DNA of 33,079 bases from Stutzerimonas stutzeri (GTDB taxonomy: Bacteria > Pseudomonadota > Gammaproteobacteria > Pseudomonadales > Pseudomonadaceae). Where the stretch lies: the NCBI RefSeq assembly GCF_024448935.1, contig NZ_JAMOIE010000055.1, forward strand, positions 1 through 33,079, read 5' to 3'. How positions within the stretch are numbered: the first letter of the stretch is position 1; every line of letters starts with the position of its first letter. Positions 8,042-17,457 of this stretch are shown one piece after another. A program made the translations under genes and the position numbers. The notes under the pieces are model-generated. The model had not been told where the DNA came from. It ran no database searches and worked only from the letters and a program-made list of their open reading frames with translations.

Positions 8042-10363
8042 ATGTCTCAGGCCAATCAGCCACACCCCACACTTCAGACCCCATCGGATCGTGACCCTGT
8101 TTGTGGCATGACGGTCAAACCCGACAGCCCGCATCAGACCAGCCACGCCGGCCAACAACTGCTTTTCTGCAGCCAGCGCTGTCTGGAAAAATTCACTGCC
8201 GAGCCCAGCAGATATCTGGATGCCGGGCATGCTCATGGCGAGACGCCGACCGTCGATCACGGCGCCGAATACACCTGCCCGATGCACCCCGAAATACTGC
8301 AGATCGGCCCAGGCACGTGCCCCAAATGCGGCATGGCCCTAGAGCCGGTCATGCCCGAACTGGAAGAAGAGGACAACCCGGAGCTCAGGGACTTTTCTCG
8401 ACGCTTCTGGTGGACGTTGCCGTTCACCGTGATTGTCACCGTGCTGGCCATGGGCGGGCATGCCCTCAGTCCGTTCCACGGCGCCACGCAGAACTGGGTC
8501 GAACTGGCGCTAGCCACCCCGGTGGCGCTCTGGGCTGGCTGGCCCTTCTACGTGCGCTGCGTGCAATCGTTCATCAACCGTAGCCCGAACATGTGGACGC
8601 TGATCGGCCTCGGAACCTCCGCCGCCTACCTGTACAGCCTGATCGCCACCCTGGCGCCCGGCGTATTCCCCGACCACTTCATGCAGGGTGAACGCATCGG
8701 CGTGTACTTCGAGGCGGCAGCGGTGATCATCTCGCTGACCCTGCTCGGCCAGATCCTCGAACTCAAGGCGCGCTCGCAGACCTCGGCGGCGATCAGGTCG
8801 CTGCTCGGCCTGGCGCCCAAGACCGCGCGACGGATCAATGCCGATGGCAGCGAAGAGGACATTCCCCTCACCCATGTGCACAGCGGCGACAAGCTTCGGG
8901 TGCGCCCAGGCGAAAAAGTGCCGGTTGATGGCTTGGTGGTGGAAGGCGAAAGCGCGGTGGACGAGTCGATGTTGACCGGCGAGCCGGTGCCGATCATGAA
9001 ACGCGCCGGTGACAGCCTGATCGGCGCGACCCTCAACAGCCACGGCAGCCTGGTGATGCAGGCACAAAAAGTCGGCAGCTCGACCATGCTTGCGCAGATC
9101 GTCCAGATGGTGGCCCAGGCGCAGCGCTCCAAGGCGCCAATGCAGCGGCTGGCCGACGTCATTGCCGGGCGTTTCGTGCTGGCGGTCATCGCCATTGCTA
9201 TCCTGACCTTCGTGGTATGGGGCCTGTGGGGTCCGGAGCCGAGCTGGGTGTTCGGTCTGATCAACGCAGTCGCGGTACTGATCATTGCCTGCCCCTGCGC
9301 CCTGGGCCTGGCCACGCCGATGTCGGTGATGGTCGCCACCGGCAAAGCGGCCGGCAGCGGCGTGCTGTTCCGCGATGCTGCCGCGATAGAAAACCTGCGC
9401 AAGATCGACACTCTGATCGTCGATAAGACCGGCACCCTCACCGAAGGCCGCCCTGCTTTCCACAGCGTCGAGGCGGCGCCCGGCTTCACGCGGGACGAGG
9501 TGCTGCGACTGGCCGCCAGCCTGGATCAGGGCAGCGAACATCCCCTGGCACACGCCATCGTCGATCATGCCCGTGCCCAGGGCCTTGCGCTGAGCACGCC
9601 TGAAACCTTCGAATCGGCCTCCGGCATCGGCGTGCGTGGCAAGGTTGACGGCCGCGACTTGCAGTTGGGCAACACCGCGCTGATGAATGATGCCGGCGTG
9701 GATGCCAGCCCGCTCAAGGGGCATGCCGAACAGCTGCGCGGCGAAGGCGTGAGCATCATGTTCCTGGCCGTGGACAACGTACTGGCCGGTCTGCTGGCGG
9801 TTTCCGACCCGATCAAACCGACCTCAAAACTGGCGATCCAGCGCCTGCAGGCAGACGGCATACGGGTGATCATGGCCACCGGCGATGGCCTGACGACTGC
9901 CCGTGCCGTAGCCCGCGAACTGGGTATCGAGGAGGTGCACGGCGAGGTCAAGCCGCAGGACAAGGAACGCCTGACCGCCTCGCTGCAACAGCAAGGGCAC
10001 CGCGTGGCCATGGCCGGCGACGGCATCAACGACGCCCCGGCCCTGGCGCGCGCCGATATCGGCATTGCCATGGGCACCGGCACCGACGTGGCGATGAACA
10101 GCGCCCAGGTCACGCTGGTCAAGGGCGACCTGCTCGGCATCCTGCGCGCGCGCAGCCTGTCGGTGGCCACCGTGCGCAACATGCACCAGAACCTGACCTT
10201 CGCCTTTCTTTACAACGCCCTGGGGGTCCCTCTGGCAGCCGGCCTGCTCTACCCGCTGACTGGCCTCCTGCTGTCACCAATAATCGCAGCGCTGGCGATG
10301 AGCATGAGTTCCGCTTCGGTGGTGTTCAACGCCTTGAGATTGCGCAAAGTATCAATCGATTGA
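8042..10363 (+). CDS. copA: Cu(+)-exporting P1B-type ATPase
   Basis: This is a 773-residue copper-transporting ATPase of the inner membrane, moving Cu(I) out of the cytosol. Instead of an HMA domain the N terminus has a YHS domain ([18 protein letters not shown], about residues 18-60) and a heavy-metal-binding segment ([20 protein letters not shown], about 77-103). Eight membrane helices follow. The metal site CPC ([11 protein letters not shown]), the phosphorylation loop DKTGTLTEG, the HP motif (SEHPLAHA) and [11 protein letters not shown] are all present, as are the YN and MSMSS motifs of the last two helices that mark the Cu(I) class. The ATG at 8042 has AGGAG about six bases upstream. A CopR-like box lies at 7943-7956. 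The name overlaps with the multicopper oxidase CopA (1958-3775); these are different proteins. Confidence 0.93.
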   Translation: MSQANQPHPTLQTPSDRDPVCGMTVKPDSPHQTSHAGQQLLFCSQRCLEKFTAEPSRYLDAGHAHGETPTVDHGAEYTCPMHPEILQIGPGTCPKCGMALEPVMPELEEEDNPELRDFSRRFWWTLPFTVIVTVLAMGGHALSPFHGATQNWVELALATPVALWAGWPFYVRCVQSFINRSPNMWTLIGLGTSAAYLYSLIATLAPGVFPDHFMQGERIGVYFEAAAVIISLTLLGQILELKARSQTSAAIRSLLGLAPKTARRINADGSEEDIPLTHVHSGDKLRVRPGEKVPVDGLVVEGESAVDESMLTGEPVPIMKRAGDSLIGATLNSHGSLVMQAQKVGSSTMLAQIVQMVAQAQRSKAPMQRLADVIAGRFVLAVIAIAILTFVVWGLWGPEPSWVFGLINAVAVLIIACPCALGLATPMSVMVATGKAAGSGVLFRDAAAIENLRKIDTLIVDKTGTLTEGRPAFHSVEAAPGFTRDEVLRLAASLDQGSEHPLAHAIVDHARAQGLALSTPETFESASGIGVRGKVDGRDLQLGNTALMNDAGVDASPLKGHAEQLRGEGVSIMFLAVDNVLAGLLAVSDPIKPTSKLAIQRLQADGIRVIMATGDGLTTARAVARELGIEEVHGEVKPQDKERLTASLQQQGHRVAMAGDGINDAPALARADIGIAMGTGTDVAMNSAQVTLVKGDLLGILRARSLSVATVRNMHQNLTFAFLYNALGVPLAAGLLYPLTGLLLSPIIAALAMSMSSASVVFNALRLRKVSID

Positions 10364-10368
10364 GGTCC

Positions 10369-10399
10369 TTGACCTTGCCACCTTGGCAAGGTTGAGAAT
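10369..10399 (+). promoter_or_regulatory. CueR/MerR-type promoter-operator before the copper chaperone gene
   Basis: ACCTTGCC (10372-10379) and GGCAAGGT (10385-10392) form a perfect 8+8 inverted repeat with a 5-base centre. The -35 element TTGACC (10369-10374) and a -10-like GAGAAT (10394-10399) are 19 bases apart. A long spacer holding such a dyad is the hallmark of MerR-family promoters, and the ACCTTGCC...GGCAAGGT arms match CueR operators of pseudomonads. No cueR gene is in the window, so the regulator must act from elsewhere. Confidence 0.82.
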
Positions 10400-10436
10400 T
10401 GCCTCAACCTCAACAGCAACCTCGCAAGGAGATGCC

Positions 10437-10709
10437 ATGAGCACCGTTGAATTGAACGTCAAAGGCATGAGCTGCGGCTCATGCATCCTGCATGTCACCG
10501 AGGCGCTCAACGCAGTTGAAGGCGTCACCGAGGTTGATGTCGACCTGCAAGCGGCCCTTGTGCGGGTCAGCGGTGAGTGCGACAGCGATGTGCTTGTCGC
10601 CGCTCTGGGTGATGCTGGATACCCCGCTCAACTGAGCAGTCCGGCGGCCTCATCGAGCACTGCGAAGAAAACCGGATGCGGTGGCAGCGGCGGCTGCTGT
10701 TGCAAATGA
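10437..10709 (+). CDS. copZ: CopZ-like HMA copper chaperone with Cys-rich tail
   Basis: This is a 90-residue cytosolic metallochaperone. It has one HMA domain with the Cu(I) site GMSCGSC near residue 10 and the usual beta-alpha fold length. After it comes a short Ala/Ser linker and an unusual C-terminal Cys-rich tail (GCGGSGGCCCK) that may bind more copper. The ATG at 10437 has AAGGAG five bases upstream; an earlier in-frame TTG-type start overlaps the promoter and is rejected. It follows the ATPase gene by 73 bases but has its own CueR-type promoter. It probably delivers Cu(I) to the ATPase or buffers it. Confidence 0.85.
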   Translation: MSTVELNVKGMSCGSCILHVTEALNAVEGVTEVDVDLQAALVRVSGECDSDVLVAALGDAGYPAQLSSPAASSSTAKKTGCGGSGGCCCK

Positions 10710-10734
10710 GCAATCCATTGAAAACAGGTTTTTT

Positions 10735-11193
10735 ATGTCCAGAAGACTGACTACCGCGGCGCTCGCCGCTCTACTGCTAAGTGGCGCCGCCCAGGCCGCG
10801 CAACCCATGATCATTGATGTGCACCGCGACGCCAACTGTGGATGCTGCAAGGACTGGATTACCTACCTGGAGAACAACGGCTTCGAAGTCCGCGACCACG
10901 TCGAACGCAACATGAACACAGTCAAGCAAGACCTCGGCGTGAAACCGCGTCTGGCTTCCTGCCATACAGGCGTGATCGATGGAAAGTTCGTTGAAGGTCA
11001 CCTGCCCGTGGCGCAGATCCTGGAGCTTCGCAAGCGCCCTGACCTGCTGGGCATCGCCGTGCCAGGCATGCCGGCTGGCTCACCAGGCATGGAGTATGGC
11101 GACGTCAAACACCCGTACCAGGTGATCGGGATAACCCGCACTGGCCGAGAAAAGGTCATTGCCAATTATCCGCTGGAACAAGCCCCGCATTAA
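10735..11193 (+). CDS. DUF411 family exported metal-binding protein
   Basis: This is a 152-residue protein with a signal peptide (MSRRLTTAAL to AQAA, residues 1-21). The mature part is a DUF411 domain: a CGCCKDW motif just after the first strand, a second conserved Cys in LASCHTG, and GHLPVAQI and MPAGSPGME downstream. DUF411 proteins are common in copper and silver resistance loci; their biochemical role is not settled, though the CxCC motif points to metal binding or redox. It starts 25 bases after the chaperone stop and is probably co-transcribed from the CueR-type promoter. The ATG at 10735 is preferred because the signal peptide begins there. Confidence 0.85.
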   Translation: MSRRLTTAALAALLLSGAAQAAQPMIIDVHRDANCGCCKDWITYLENNGFEVRDHVERNMNTVKQDLGVKPRLASCHTGVIDGKFVEGHLPVAQILELRKRPDLLGIAVPGMPAGSPGMEYGDVKHPYQVIGITRTGREKVIANYPLEQAPH

Positions 11194-11340
11194 TAGCGAC
11201 TCGCCGGGCGGGCTGGTACTGGCTGGCATCCTGCGATGCACTGAATCGCAGCGGAGGCCATCCCCCCCAGCCCGCACTTCAAAAATCCCGGCTCCGTTAA
11301 CAAGCTGAAATAGACCTCCTTTTCGTTATTAGCCCGCGAG

Positions 11341-13113
11341 ATGGTCATGTCCCGCCTCCTGCCGTATCTGCTGCTGCTACTGCTTGCCTTGCCAGCCAAC
11401 GCCGAGATATTTGATTCTTCGCGTCCTCAGTCGGCTCTGTTCGGCACTCCGCTGAACAACAGCCAGGATTTCCTTCCGGTAGACAAAGCCTTCCGCCTCG
11501 ACCTGTTGGAAACCGGTAAGGACAGTGTCCGCCTGCGCTTCATAAATGCCGAGGGTTATTACCTCTATAAACATCGCTTCGCATTCACCAGTGACCACCC
11601 GCAAGTGTCAATCGGCACGCCGCAATGGCCCGCGGCCGAACCGAAAACCGATGAATTTTTCGGCGATGTCGAGGTGTTCTACGGCGTTACCGACTTGCTG
11701 CTACCCGTTAATAACCTCCTGAACACACCGTTCACCTTACAAGTGAGCTATCAGGGCTGCGCTGATCTGGGGCTGTGCTATCCGCCAGAGATTCGCAGCT
11801 TCGAGGTAGGTGATCCCTCCCTCATTGCAGCCGTGCAACAAGGGGTCGCCATTGACTGGCGTAGTCTGGCGCTGTTCTTCCTGGCTGGCTTGGGCCTGAC
11901 TTTCACACCCTGCGTGCTGCCGATGCTGCCAATTCTGTCTGGCGTGGTATTACGCGGACAACTCGGCGGAATGCGTGGATTACGCCTATCGCTTGCCTAC
12001 GTACTCCCCATGGCTGCCAGCTTCGCCCTGCTTGGTGCGCTAATGGGCATGTTCGGCGCTGGCCTCAACCTACAAGCGCGCCTGCAGTCACCGTGGCTGT
12101 TGGTGCCCTTTGCGATGTTCTTCACTGTTTTCGCCCTGGCCATGTTCGGCGTATTCGAGTTGCGCATGCCGCGCTTGATCACCGAACGACTGGATCGCCT
12201 GGCCGGCCAAACCCGCGGGGGTTCAATGTTGGGCGCCGCCACGCTCGGCGTACTGTCGAGCCTGCTGGTTTCGCCCTGTGTGACTGCCCCTCTGGTCGGC
12301 GCACTGCTCTACATCAGCACCACCGGCGACGCACTGGGTGGCGGCCTTAAGCTGTTTGCCCTCGGGTTGGGCATGGGCGCGCCGCTGGTATTGTTCGCCA
12401 TCGGCGGCGGAGCATTGCTACCCAAGTCTGGTACCTGGATGGTCGGTGTGCGCAAAGCCTTCGGCGTGATGCTGCTGGCTGTCTCTGTATGGCTGCTGGA
12501 ACGCGTGCTACCCGCTCCAGTGACTTTGGCCTTGTGGGGCCTTTTGGCAGTTGGCAGCGCGATTTGGCTCGGTGCATTGGAGTTCACCCTCAAGTCCGGC
12601 CGGCAAAGGCTCGCCCAACTACTCGGTGTGGCACTACTGGTCTACGGTGTCAGCGCCTGGCTCGGCGCTTTGCAAGGTCAATCCGATCCGCTGCGACCGC
12701 TGGGTCAGCTGGACGCCAATGCCGTACTTCCGACCGGCGCTAACGCCGGCTGGCAGACTGTGGATACACCAGCAGCTCTGGATGCCGCTCTGCTGTCAGC
12801 GAAAGATGCCGACCAACCACTGCTATTGGACTGGTACGCCGACTGGTGCATCAGTTGCAAGGTAATTGAACGAGAAGTGCTGGCAGCGCCCGCCGTGCGT
12901 GAGCAACTGACCGGTTACCGACTGGTGCGCTTCGACATAACGCGTAGCGATGCCGAGCAACGCACCCTGCTTGACCGCTACCAGCTGTTCGGCCCACCGG
13001 CACTGCAGTTATTCGCTCCCAATGGCGAAGAATGGCAAGATCTCCGCACTGTTGGCGAAACCGACGCTGAGAGTTTCGTCAAACGCCTGCGCCAAGCCAA
13101 CGGCCGAAACTAG
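11341..13113 (+). CDS. dsbD: DsbD-type thiol:disulfide interchange protein
   Basis: This is a 590-residue inner-membrane protein that moves reducing equivalents from the cytosol to periplasmic thiols. After a signal peptide (about 1-21) is the nDsbD domain with the redox pair Cys140/Cys146 (YQGCADLGLCYPP). The membrane domain carries the conserved Cys in FTPCVLPM and SPCVTAPL within about eight helices. The C-terminal thioredoxin domain has CISC at 503-506 (DWYADWCISCK). All three domains are complete. The start may be the ATG at 11341 or the one at 11347; neither has a strong ribosome binding site. It follows the DUF411 gene by 147 bases. Copper oxidises and mis-pairs periplasmic thiols, so a dedicated reductase in this cluster fits a repair role. 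Confidence 0.9.
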   Translation: MVMSRLLPYLLLLLLALPANAEIFDSSRPQSALFGTPLNNSQDFLPVDKAFRLDLLETGKDSVRLRFINAEGYYLYKHRFAFTSDHPQVSIGTPQWPAAEPKTDEFFGDVEVFYGVTDLLLPVNNLLNTPFTLQVSYQGCADLGLCYPPEIRSFEVGDPSLIAAVQQGVAIDWRSLALFFLAGLGLTFTPCVLPMLPILSGVVLRGQLGGMRGLRLSLAYVLPMAASFALLGALMGMFGAGLNLQARLQSPWLLVPFAMFFTVFALAMFGVFELRMPRLITERLDRLAGQTRGGSMLGAATLGVLSSLLVSPCVTAPLVGALLYISTTGDALGGGLKLFALGLGMGAPLVLFAIGGGALLPKSGTWMVGVRKAFGVMLLAVSVWLLERVLPAPVTLALWGLLAVGSAIWLGALEFTLKSGRQRLAQLLGVALLVYGVSAWLGALQGQSDPLRPLGQLDANAVLPTGANAGWQTVDTPAALDAALLSAKDADQPLLLDWYADWCISCKVIEREVLAAPAVREQLTGYRLVRFDITRSDAEQRTLLDRYQLFGPPALQLFAPNGEEWQDLRTVGETDAESFVKRLRQANGRN

Positions 13114-13119
13114 ATTAGC

Positions 13120-13139
13120 CCCCTCCACTTCTGGAGGGG
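13120..13139 (+). terminator. Hairpin after dsbD
   Basis: CCCCTCCA pairs with TGGAGGGG around the loop CTTC, starting six bases after the dsbD stop codon. The stem is strong but only a short mixed tract follows, without a T-run. It is the likely 3' end of the copper-efflux/thiol operon. The remaining gap to the integrase (about 130 bases) shows nothing else convincing. Confidence 0.55.
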
Positions 13140-13269
13140 CGTGTTCTACCCCTGGCTAGCCAGCAAGCTAACGGAAATGCAATCGCCGCTACAGCCTACT
13201 GTCATCAGAGCAGCCGGCGGTGCCGGCCCAACATTCCTTTCAGGCCAAGCACATCGCAACAACTGAAAT

Positions 13270-14673
13270 CTAAGCTCTAGCCACCATCGACAGGCGCTCA
13301 ATAGGCCCACCAACTGACGAGACCAGAACTAGCGACTTACCATCATCAACAGGCTCGACGGACATTTCCGCACCTTGGTCCAGCAGCCGCATACCATCGA
13401 AGCGGATAGTAAGGTACGTACTGGCCGCTTCTATCTTGTTCTGCTCCAACAAATCGAGCCGATCGGCCCAGTCTTGCATCATTTTCCGGCGGGGCTCCAC
13501 ATACAAGGCGTGATTGTAAGTGGCGCTGACCTTGTTGGGGTCCGTGTGCGAGAGCTGGGCATCCACCCAGTTCTTGGGGTAACCAAACTCGTTGAGCGCC
13601 GTGGAGAGCGTGGCACGGATGCCGTGACCTGTAAGCAAATCCTTATAGCCCATGCGCGTGATCGCACCGTTCAGTGTGTTCTCGCTAATGCGCATTCTCA
13701 GCTCGCTTCGATGCGCAAATAGATAGCGCTGGGCTGGCTTGAGCTGCTCCAGCAGATAGCGAACGATCTCGATGGCTTGGACCGATAACGGCACGACATA
13801 GGGCGGAATATCCTGCGGCCTCTGTCCACGCTTGCGCATACCATCCTGCAGTTGCTTGACCACCTCAGGGGGAATGATCCATAAGCCGCGCTCAAGATCG
13901 AACTGATCCGGAGTCGCCAGGCGGAGCTCCCCAGTACGCACACCCGTCAGCAACAGCAAACGAATACCGAGTTGCGTAGTGATCCTGCCCCTATAACGGC
14001 GCAGCTTGTTCAGCAGATTGGGCAGCTCAGGTAGCCGCAGGAATGGATTGTGGGCCACAGGCGGTTTGGGGACGGCCACGACGCTCAGGTCCGATGCCGG
14101 GTTGCCATCCAACCCTTCGACTTTCACCATGGCAAAGCGGAACAACTGTCTGAACCAGGTACGCACCTTCTCCGCAGTCGTGAATGCCCTACGCTGCTCG
14201 ATGAAAGCAAGCACGGCCAGCAGGTCGGGACGACGGACGTCATAGACGGAGACGCTGCCCAAGGCAGGAAGCACATCTTTATCAAAGATACGCTGTATCT
14301 GCGAGAGGGTACTCTGCCTGCCCTCCTTTAGTTCCAGCTTGCGGTGGGCAAGCCACTGCAGATACACAACCTTGAAGCTGTTCTCCGTCGCGAAACGGAC
14401 AGCTCGAAGTTTTTGCTTACGATCAATCTTGGGATTGATGCCTTTCGCTACTAGGGCGCGGGCCTCATCGCGTAATGCACGTGCTTCCCGGAGGCTAACC
14501 TCCGGATAGGTGCCCAGCGACATTCGTTTCTGTTTGGTAGCCCAATAATATCTGAAGTGCCAAGACTTTCCGCCAGAGGCAGATACCGCCAGAGACAGGC
14601 CATCGAAGTCGGTGAGGGTATAGTCTTTGCCAGCCGCCCGAGCCTGCCGGACAGTGACGTCTGTGAGCGCCAT
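13270..14673 (-). CDS. int: P4-type tyrosine recombinase (island integrase)
   Basis: This is a 467-residue phage-like integrase. The N-terminal arm-binding domain with its DUF4102-type start (LTDVTVRQAR, LTDFDGLSLAV, KRMSLGTYPEVSL) covers about residues 1-90, the core-binding domain about 100-190 and the catalytic domain about 210-410. Catalytic residues are visible: Arg246 (TGVRTGEL), His350 and Arg353 (GHGIRATL), His376 (QLSHTD) and the nucleophile Tyr386 (ATYNHALY). The length is slightly above the usual 400-420 because of a C-terminal extension of about 60 residues. The ATG at 14673 has CAGGAG about eight bases upstream. The gene reads away from the tRNA-Gly 3' end 226 bases away, the standard layout for a tRNA-targeting island. 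It appears intact. Confidence 0.92.
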   Translation of the reverse strand: MALTDVTVRQARAAGKDYTLTDFDGLSLAVSASGGKSWHFRYYWATKQKRMSLGTYPEVSLREARALRDEARALVAKGINPKIDRKQKLRAVRFATENSFKVVYLQWLAHRKLELKEGRQSTLSQIQRIFDKDVLPALGSVSVYDVRRPDLLAVLAFIEQRRAFTTAEKVRTWFRQLFRFAMVKVEGLDGNPASDLSVVAVPKPPVAHNPFLRLPELPNLLNKLRRYRGRITTQLGIRLLLLTGVRTGELRLATPDQFDLERGLWIIPPEVVKQLQDGMRKRGQRPQDIPPYVVPLSVQAIEIVRYLLEQLKPAQRYLFAHRSELRMRISENTLNGAITRMGYKDLLTGHGIRATLSTALNEFGYPKNWVDAQLSHTDPNKVSATYNHALYVEPRRKMMQDWADRLDLLEQNKIEAASTYLTIRFDGMRLLDQGAEMSVEPVDDGKSLVLVSSVGGPIERLSMVARA

Positions 14674-14766
14674 GGTTCAGCTCCTGAACATAGGTCAGGG
14701 CTAGATCCTTGCCTCGCAGACCACGCTCCTCCAGCAACAATCCGGAAACCACGCACCCCGTAAAGA

Positions 14767-14788
14767 TGGACTTAAAAGTGGACTTAAA
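14767..14788. repeat. Tandem direct repeats near the attachment site
   Basis: TGGACTTAAA occurs at 14767-14776 and again at 14779-14788, a 12-base period. Related CAGTGGA cores occur at 14811 and 14874. Short repeats between an integrase start and its tRNA target often are arm-type binding sites of the recombinase; that role is inferred from position only. Confidence 0.5.
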
Positions 14789-14830
14789 CGTCCTGGCTGG
14801 GGGTGGTTTACAGTGGATTTCGCTGGAACG

Positions 14831-14856
14831 AAAAAAGGGCCGTAAGGCCCTTTTTT
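14831..14856. terminator. Perfect bidirectional intrinsic terminator
   Basis: AAAAAAGGGCC pairs with GGCCCTTTTTT around a GTAA loop, so both strands end in a T6 run. On the minus strand it would end the transcript that includes tRNA-Gly (and perhaps gacA-uvrC-pgsA) before it enters the island. It also shields the core from plus-strand island transcripts. Confidence 0.85.
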
Positions 14857-14864
14857 CAATGACT

Positions 14865-14888
14865 TATAGACTTCAGTGGACGTCTATA
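14865..14888. repeat. Inverted repeat beside the tRNA 3' end
   Basis: TATAGAC (14865-14871) and GTCTATA (14882-14888) form a perfect 7-base inverted repeat with a 10-base spacer that itself contains CAGTGGA. It lies 10 bases from the tRNA-Gly CCA end. It may be part of the recombination site or an excision-factor site. Confidence 0.5.
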
Positions 14889-14898
14889 GATCATAATT

Positions 14899-14974
<76 letters not shown>

Positions 14975-15043
14975 ATCGTCTTGGTGACGGGCGCCATTTT
15001 ATAGTTTCAGGACGCCCCGTCAAGCCCTTGATTAAAAAAGTTT

Positions 15044-15601
15044 TTATTTCTTTTCCGTAGGGCTGAGATGGGGCCAGGCGACCATCAGGTAATTCACCAT
15101 CGACCACAGCGTGAGGCCTGCGGCGACTATGAGCAACGCATAGCCCAACCCAACCCAGACGGTCATCAGCGGAGGATTTGCTAGCAGAACGATGAGCGCC
15201 ACCATTTGTGCTGCCGTCTTCCACTTGCCCAGATTGGACACCGCCACCTGGGCCCGAGCGCCCAGCTCTGCCATCCATTCGCGCAAAGCCGAAACCACGA
15301 TCTCCCGGCCGATGATGATCGCGGCCGGCAGGGTCAGCCAAAGGTTCGAATGTTCCTCGACCAGCAGAACCAGGGCCACGGCAACCATCAACTTGTCCGC
15401 GACCGGATCAAGAAAAGCGCCGAAGGGTGTGCTCTGTTGAAGTTTACGAGCGAGGTATCCGTCTAGCCAGTCAGTGACAGCGGCGATGGCGAAAACGGCG
15501 CTTGCCGCCAGATAACTCCACTGAAAAGGCAAATAGAACAGCAGTATGATGATCGGAATCAGCAGTACGCGCAGCACGGTGAGAATGTTTGGGATGTTCA
15601 T
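15044..15601 (-). CDS. pgsA: CDP-diacylglycerol--glycerol-3-phosphate 3-phosphatidyltransferase
   Basis: This is a 185-residue integral membrane enzyme that makes phosphatidylglycerol-phosphate, the first committed step to phosphatidylglycerol and cardiolipin. The CDP-alcohol phosphotransferase signature is present: DWLDGYLAR, then G and D-x3-D in [11 protein letters not shown]. It has four or more hydrophobic helices and the N-terminal [11 protein letters not shown]. The ATG at 15601 is taken in preference to a GTG nine bases earlier because family members begin MNIPN. It follows uvrC closely (35 bases) in the conserved order gacA-uvrC-pgsA-tRNA-Gly. Confidence 0.95.
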   Translation of the reverse strand: MNIPNILTVLRVLLIPIIILLFYLPFQWSYLAASAVFAIAAVTDWLDGYLARKLQQSTPFGAFLDPVADKLMVAVALVLLVEEHSNLWLTLPAAIIIGREIVVSALREWMAELGARAQVAVSNLGKWKTAAQMVALIVLLANPPLMTVWVGLGYALLIVAAGLTLWSMVNYLMVAWPHLSPTEKK

Positions 15602-15636
15602 CGATACCACTGGGTCCGCGGATTTAGGAGGGGATT

Positions 15637-17457
15637 CTACTCACTGTGCAGAGCGGCATAAATCGACTCGGCAAGCTTTTTACTGATACTTGGAGCCTTG
15701 GCGATTTCGTCAAGGCTCGCACGGCTGAGTTCTTGAAGACCACCGAAGTGCTTGAGCAGTTCTCGGCGGCGTTTCGGTCCGATGCCAGGTACACCTTCCA
15801 AAGTCGAGGTTGTACGCGCTTTCCCCCTTCGCGCTCGGTGACCGGTGATTGCGAAACGGTGGGCTTCGTCGCGCACCTGTTGGATCAGATGGAGCGCAGG
15901 TGAATCGCCCGGCAACGTAAATTCATGTGCCGCATCATTCAGGTACAGCGTCTCGAGACCCGGCTTGCGGCTAACGCCCTTTGCCACACCCAACAGGATC
16001 AAGTCAGGCACTGCCAGCTCCTGTAGCACTTCGCGAGCCATGTTCAGCTGGCCCTTACCGCCGTCCACCAGCAGGATATCGGGCAGCTTGCCCTCCCCCT
16101 CGGCTGCTTTCTTGAAACGGCGCGAGAGCGCCTGGCGCATCGCCGCATAGTCGTCACCAGCAGTGACGCCTTCGATGTTGTAGCGCCGGTAGTCGGACTT
16201 CAGTGGCCCTTCCGGGCCGAATACCACACAGGATGCGACGGTGGCTTCGCCACTGGAGTGGCTGATGTCGAAACATTCAAGCCGGCTCGGCTGCTCATCC
16301 ATCTCCAACGCCTCAGCCAGTGCCTGGAACCGTGCAGCCAGATGCTGACGGCTCGCCAGCCTCGCGCCGAGCGCTTGTTCGGCGTTGGTCAGCGCCAGCT
16401 GTTGCCAACGCGCCCGGGTACCGCGAACCCGATGGGTGATGGTCAACTCCAGGTTACGCAGCTCGGCAACCGCGCTGATCAGGGTTTCGAAGTCCTCATG
16501 TAGCGCATTGACGATCAGCTCGGAGGGCAGATCGCGCTCCATGGAGCTGAGGTAATACTGCTCCAGGAACGCCTGGAGCACATCGCTGACGCTTTCTTCG
16601 ATGGCAACCTGAGGAAAGAAATTCTTGCTGCCCAGCACTCGGCCGCTGCGCACGCTGATCAGATGGACGCAGGCGCCACCCGGGCTCACCACGGCGGAGA
16701 CGATATCGACGTTGCCGCTGCCACCCTCCATGCTCTGCTGGTCCTGGACGCGTCGCAGGATGCCAATCTGGTCCCGTATCTCCGCGGCACGCTCGAAATT
16801 AAGCTCCATAGCGGCCTTTTCCATGTTCTTGGAAAGCTCCTCCGTCAGGGCATTGCTGCGCCCTTCCAGAAACATGACCGAATGCCGAACGTCTTCGGCA
16901 TATTCATCCGCGTCAACCAGGTTTACGCATGGAGCCTTGCACCGCTTGATCTGGTACTGCAGGCATGGGCGGGTGCGATTTCGGTAATAGCTGTCTTCAC
17001 ACTGGCGTACAAAAAAAGCTTTCTGCAACAAGCTCAGGCTTTCACGAATCGCGCCGGCGCTGGGATACGGGCCGAAATAACGGCCGATCTCTTTCTTCGC
17101 GCCTCGGTGGATGCTGAGCCGAGGAAAATCGCCACTTGAAAGAAACACATAGGGATACGACTTATCGTCGCGTAGCAGGATGTTGTATGGCGGCCGCCAT
17201 TGCTTGATGAGCGTCTGCTCGAGCAGCAGCGCTTCTGTTTCGTTGGCCGTGATCGTTGTTTCGACCTGGGCGATCCTGGCCACGAGCGCGGCCGTTTTCG
17301 GCGCCTGCCCGACCTTACGGAAATAACTGGCCAGGCGCTTCTTGAGATTCTTCGCTTTCCCTACATAAAGCAGCTTGGCTTCAGCGTCGAACATCCGGTA
17401 GACACCGGGACGTCCACTGCAAGAAGCAAGCAACGCTGAGGAATCAAAGCCGCGCAT
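15637..17457 (-). CDS. uvrC: UvrC, excinuclease ABC subunit C
   Basis: This is a 606-residue nucleotide-excision-repair nuclease that makes both incisions around DNA damage with UvrAB. The GIY-YIG domain is at the N terminus ([24 protein letters not shown]), the UVR motif at about 200-235, and the RNase H-like 5' incision domain in the second half ([32 protein letters not shown]). Tandem helix-hairpin-helix motifs are at the C terminus ([19 protein letters not shown]). The ATG at 17457 overlaps the gacA stop by one base (TGATG), indicating translational coupling, the usual arrangement in Pseudomonas. Confidence 0.97.
   Translation of the reverse strand: MRGFDSSALLASCSGRPGVYRMFDAEAKLLYVGKAKNLKKRLASYFRKVGQAPKTAALVARIAQVETTITANETEALLLEQTLIKQWRPPYNILLRDDKSYPYVFLSSGDFPRLSIHRGAKKEIGRYFGPYPSAGAIRESLSLLQKAFFVRQCEDSYYRNRTRPCLQYQIKRCKAPCVNLVDADEYAEDVRHSVMFLEGRSNALTEELSKNMEKAAMELNFERAAEIRDQIGILRRVQDQQSMEGGSGNVDIVSAVVSPGGACVHLISVRSGRVLGSKNFFPQVAIEESVSDVLQAFLEQYYLSSMERDLPSELIVNALHEDFETLISAVAELRNLELTITHRVRGTRARWQQLALTNAEQALGARLASRQHLAARFQALAEALEMDEQPSRLECFDISHSSGEATVASCVVFGPEGPLKSDYRRYNIEGVTAGDDYAAMRQALSRRFKKAAEGEGKLPDILLVDGGKGQLNMAREVLQELAVPDLILLGVAKGVSRKPGLETLYLNDAAHEFTLPGDSPALHLIQQVRDEAHRFAITGHRARRGKARTTSTLEGVPGIGPKRRRELLKHFGGLQELSRASLDEIAKAPSISKKLAESIYAALHSE

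Noticed and set aside
8510..9724. 404-codon minus-strand frame inside the P-type ATPase
   Set aside because: GC-rich antisense shadow; the plus-strand frame carries every ATPase motif.
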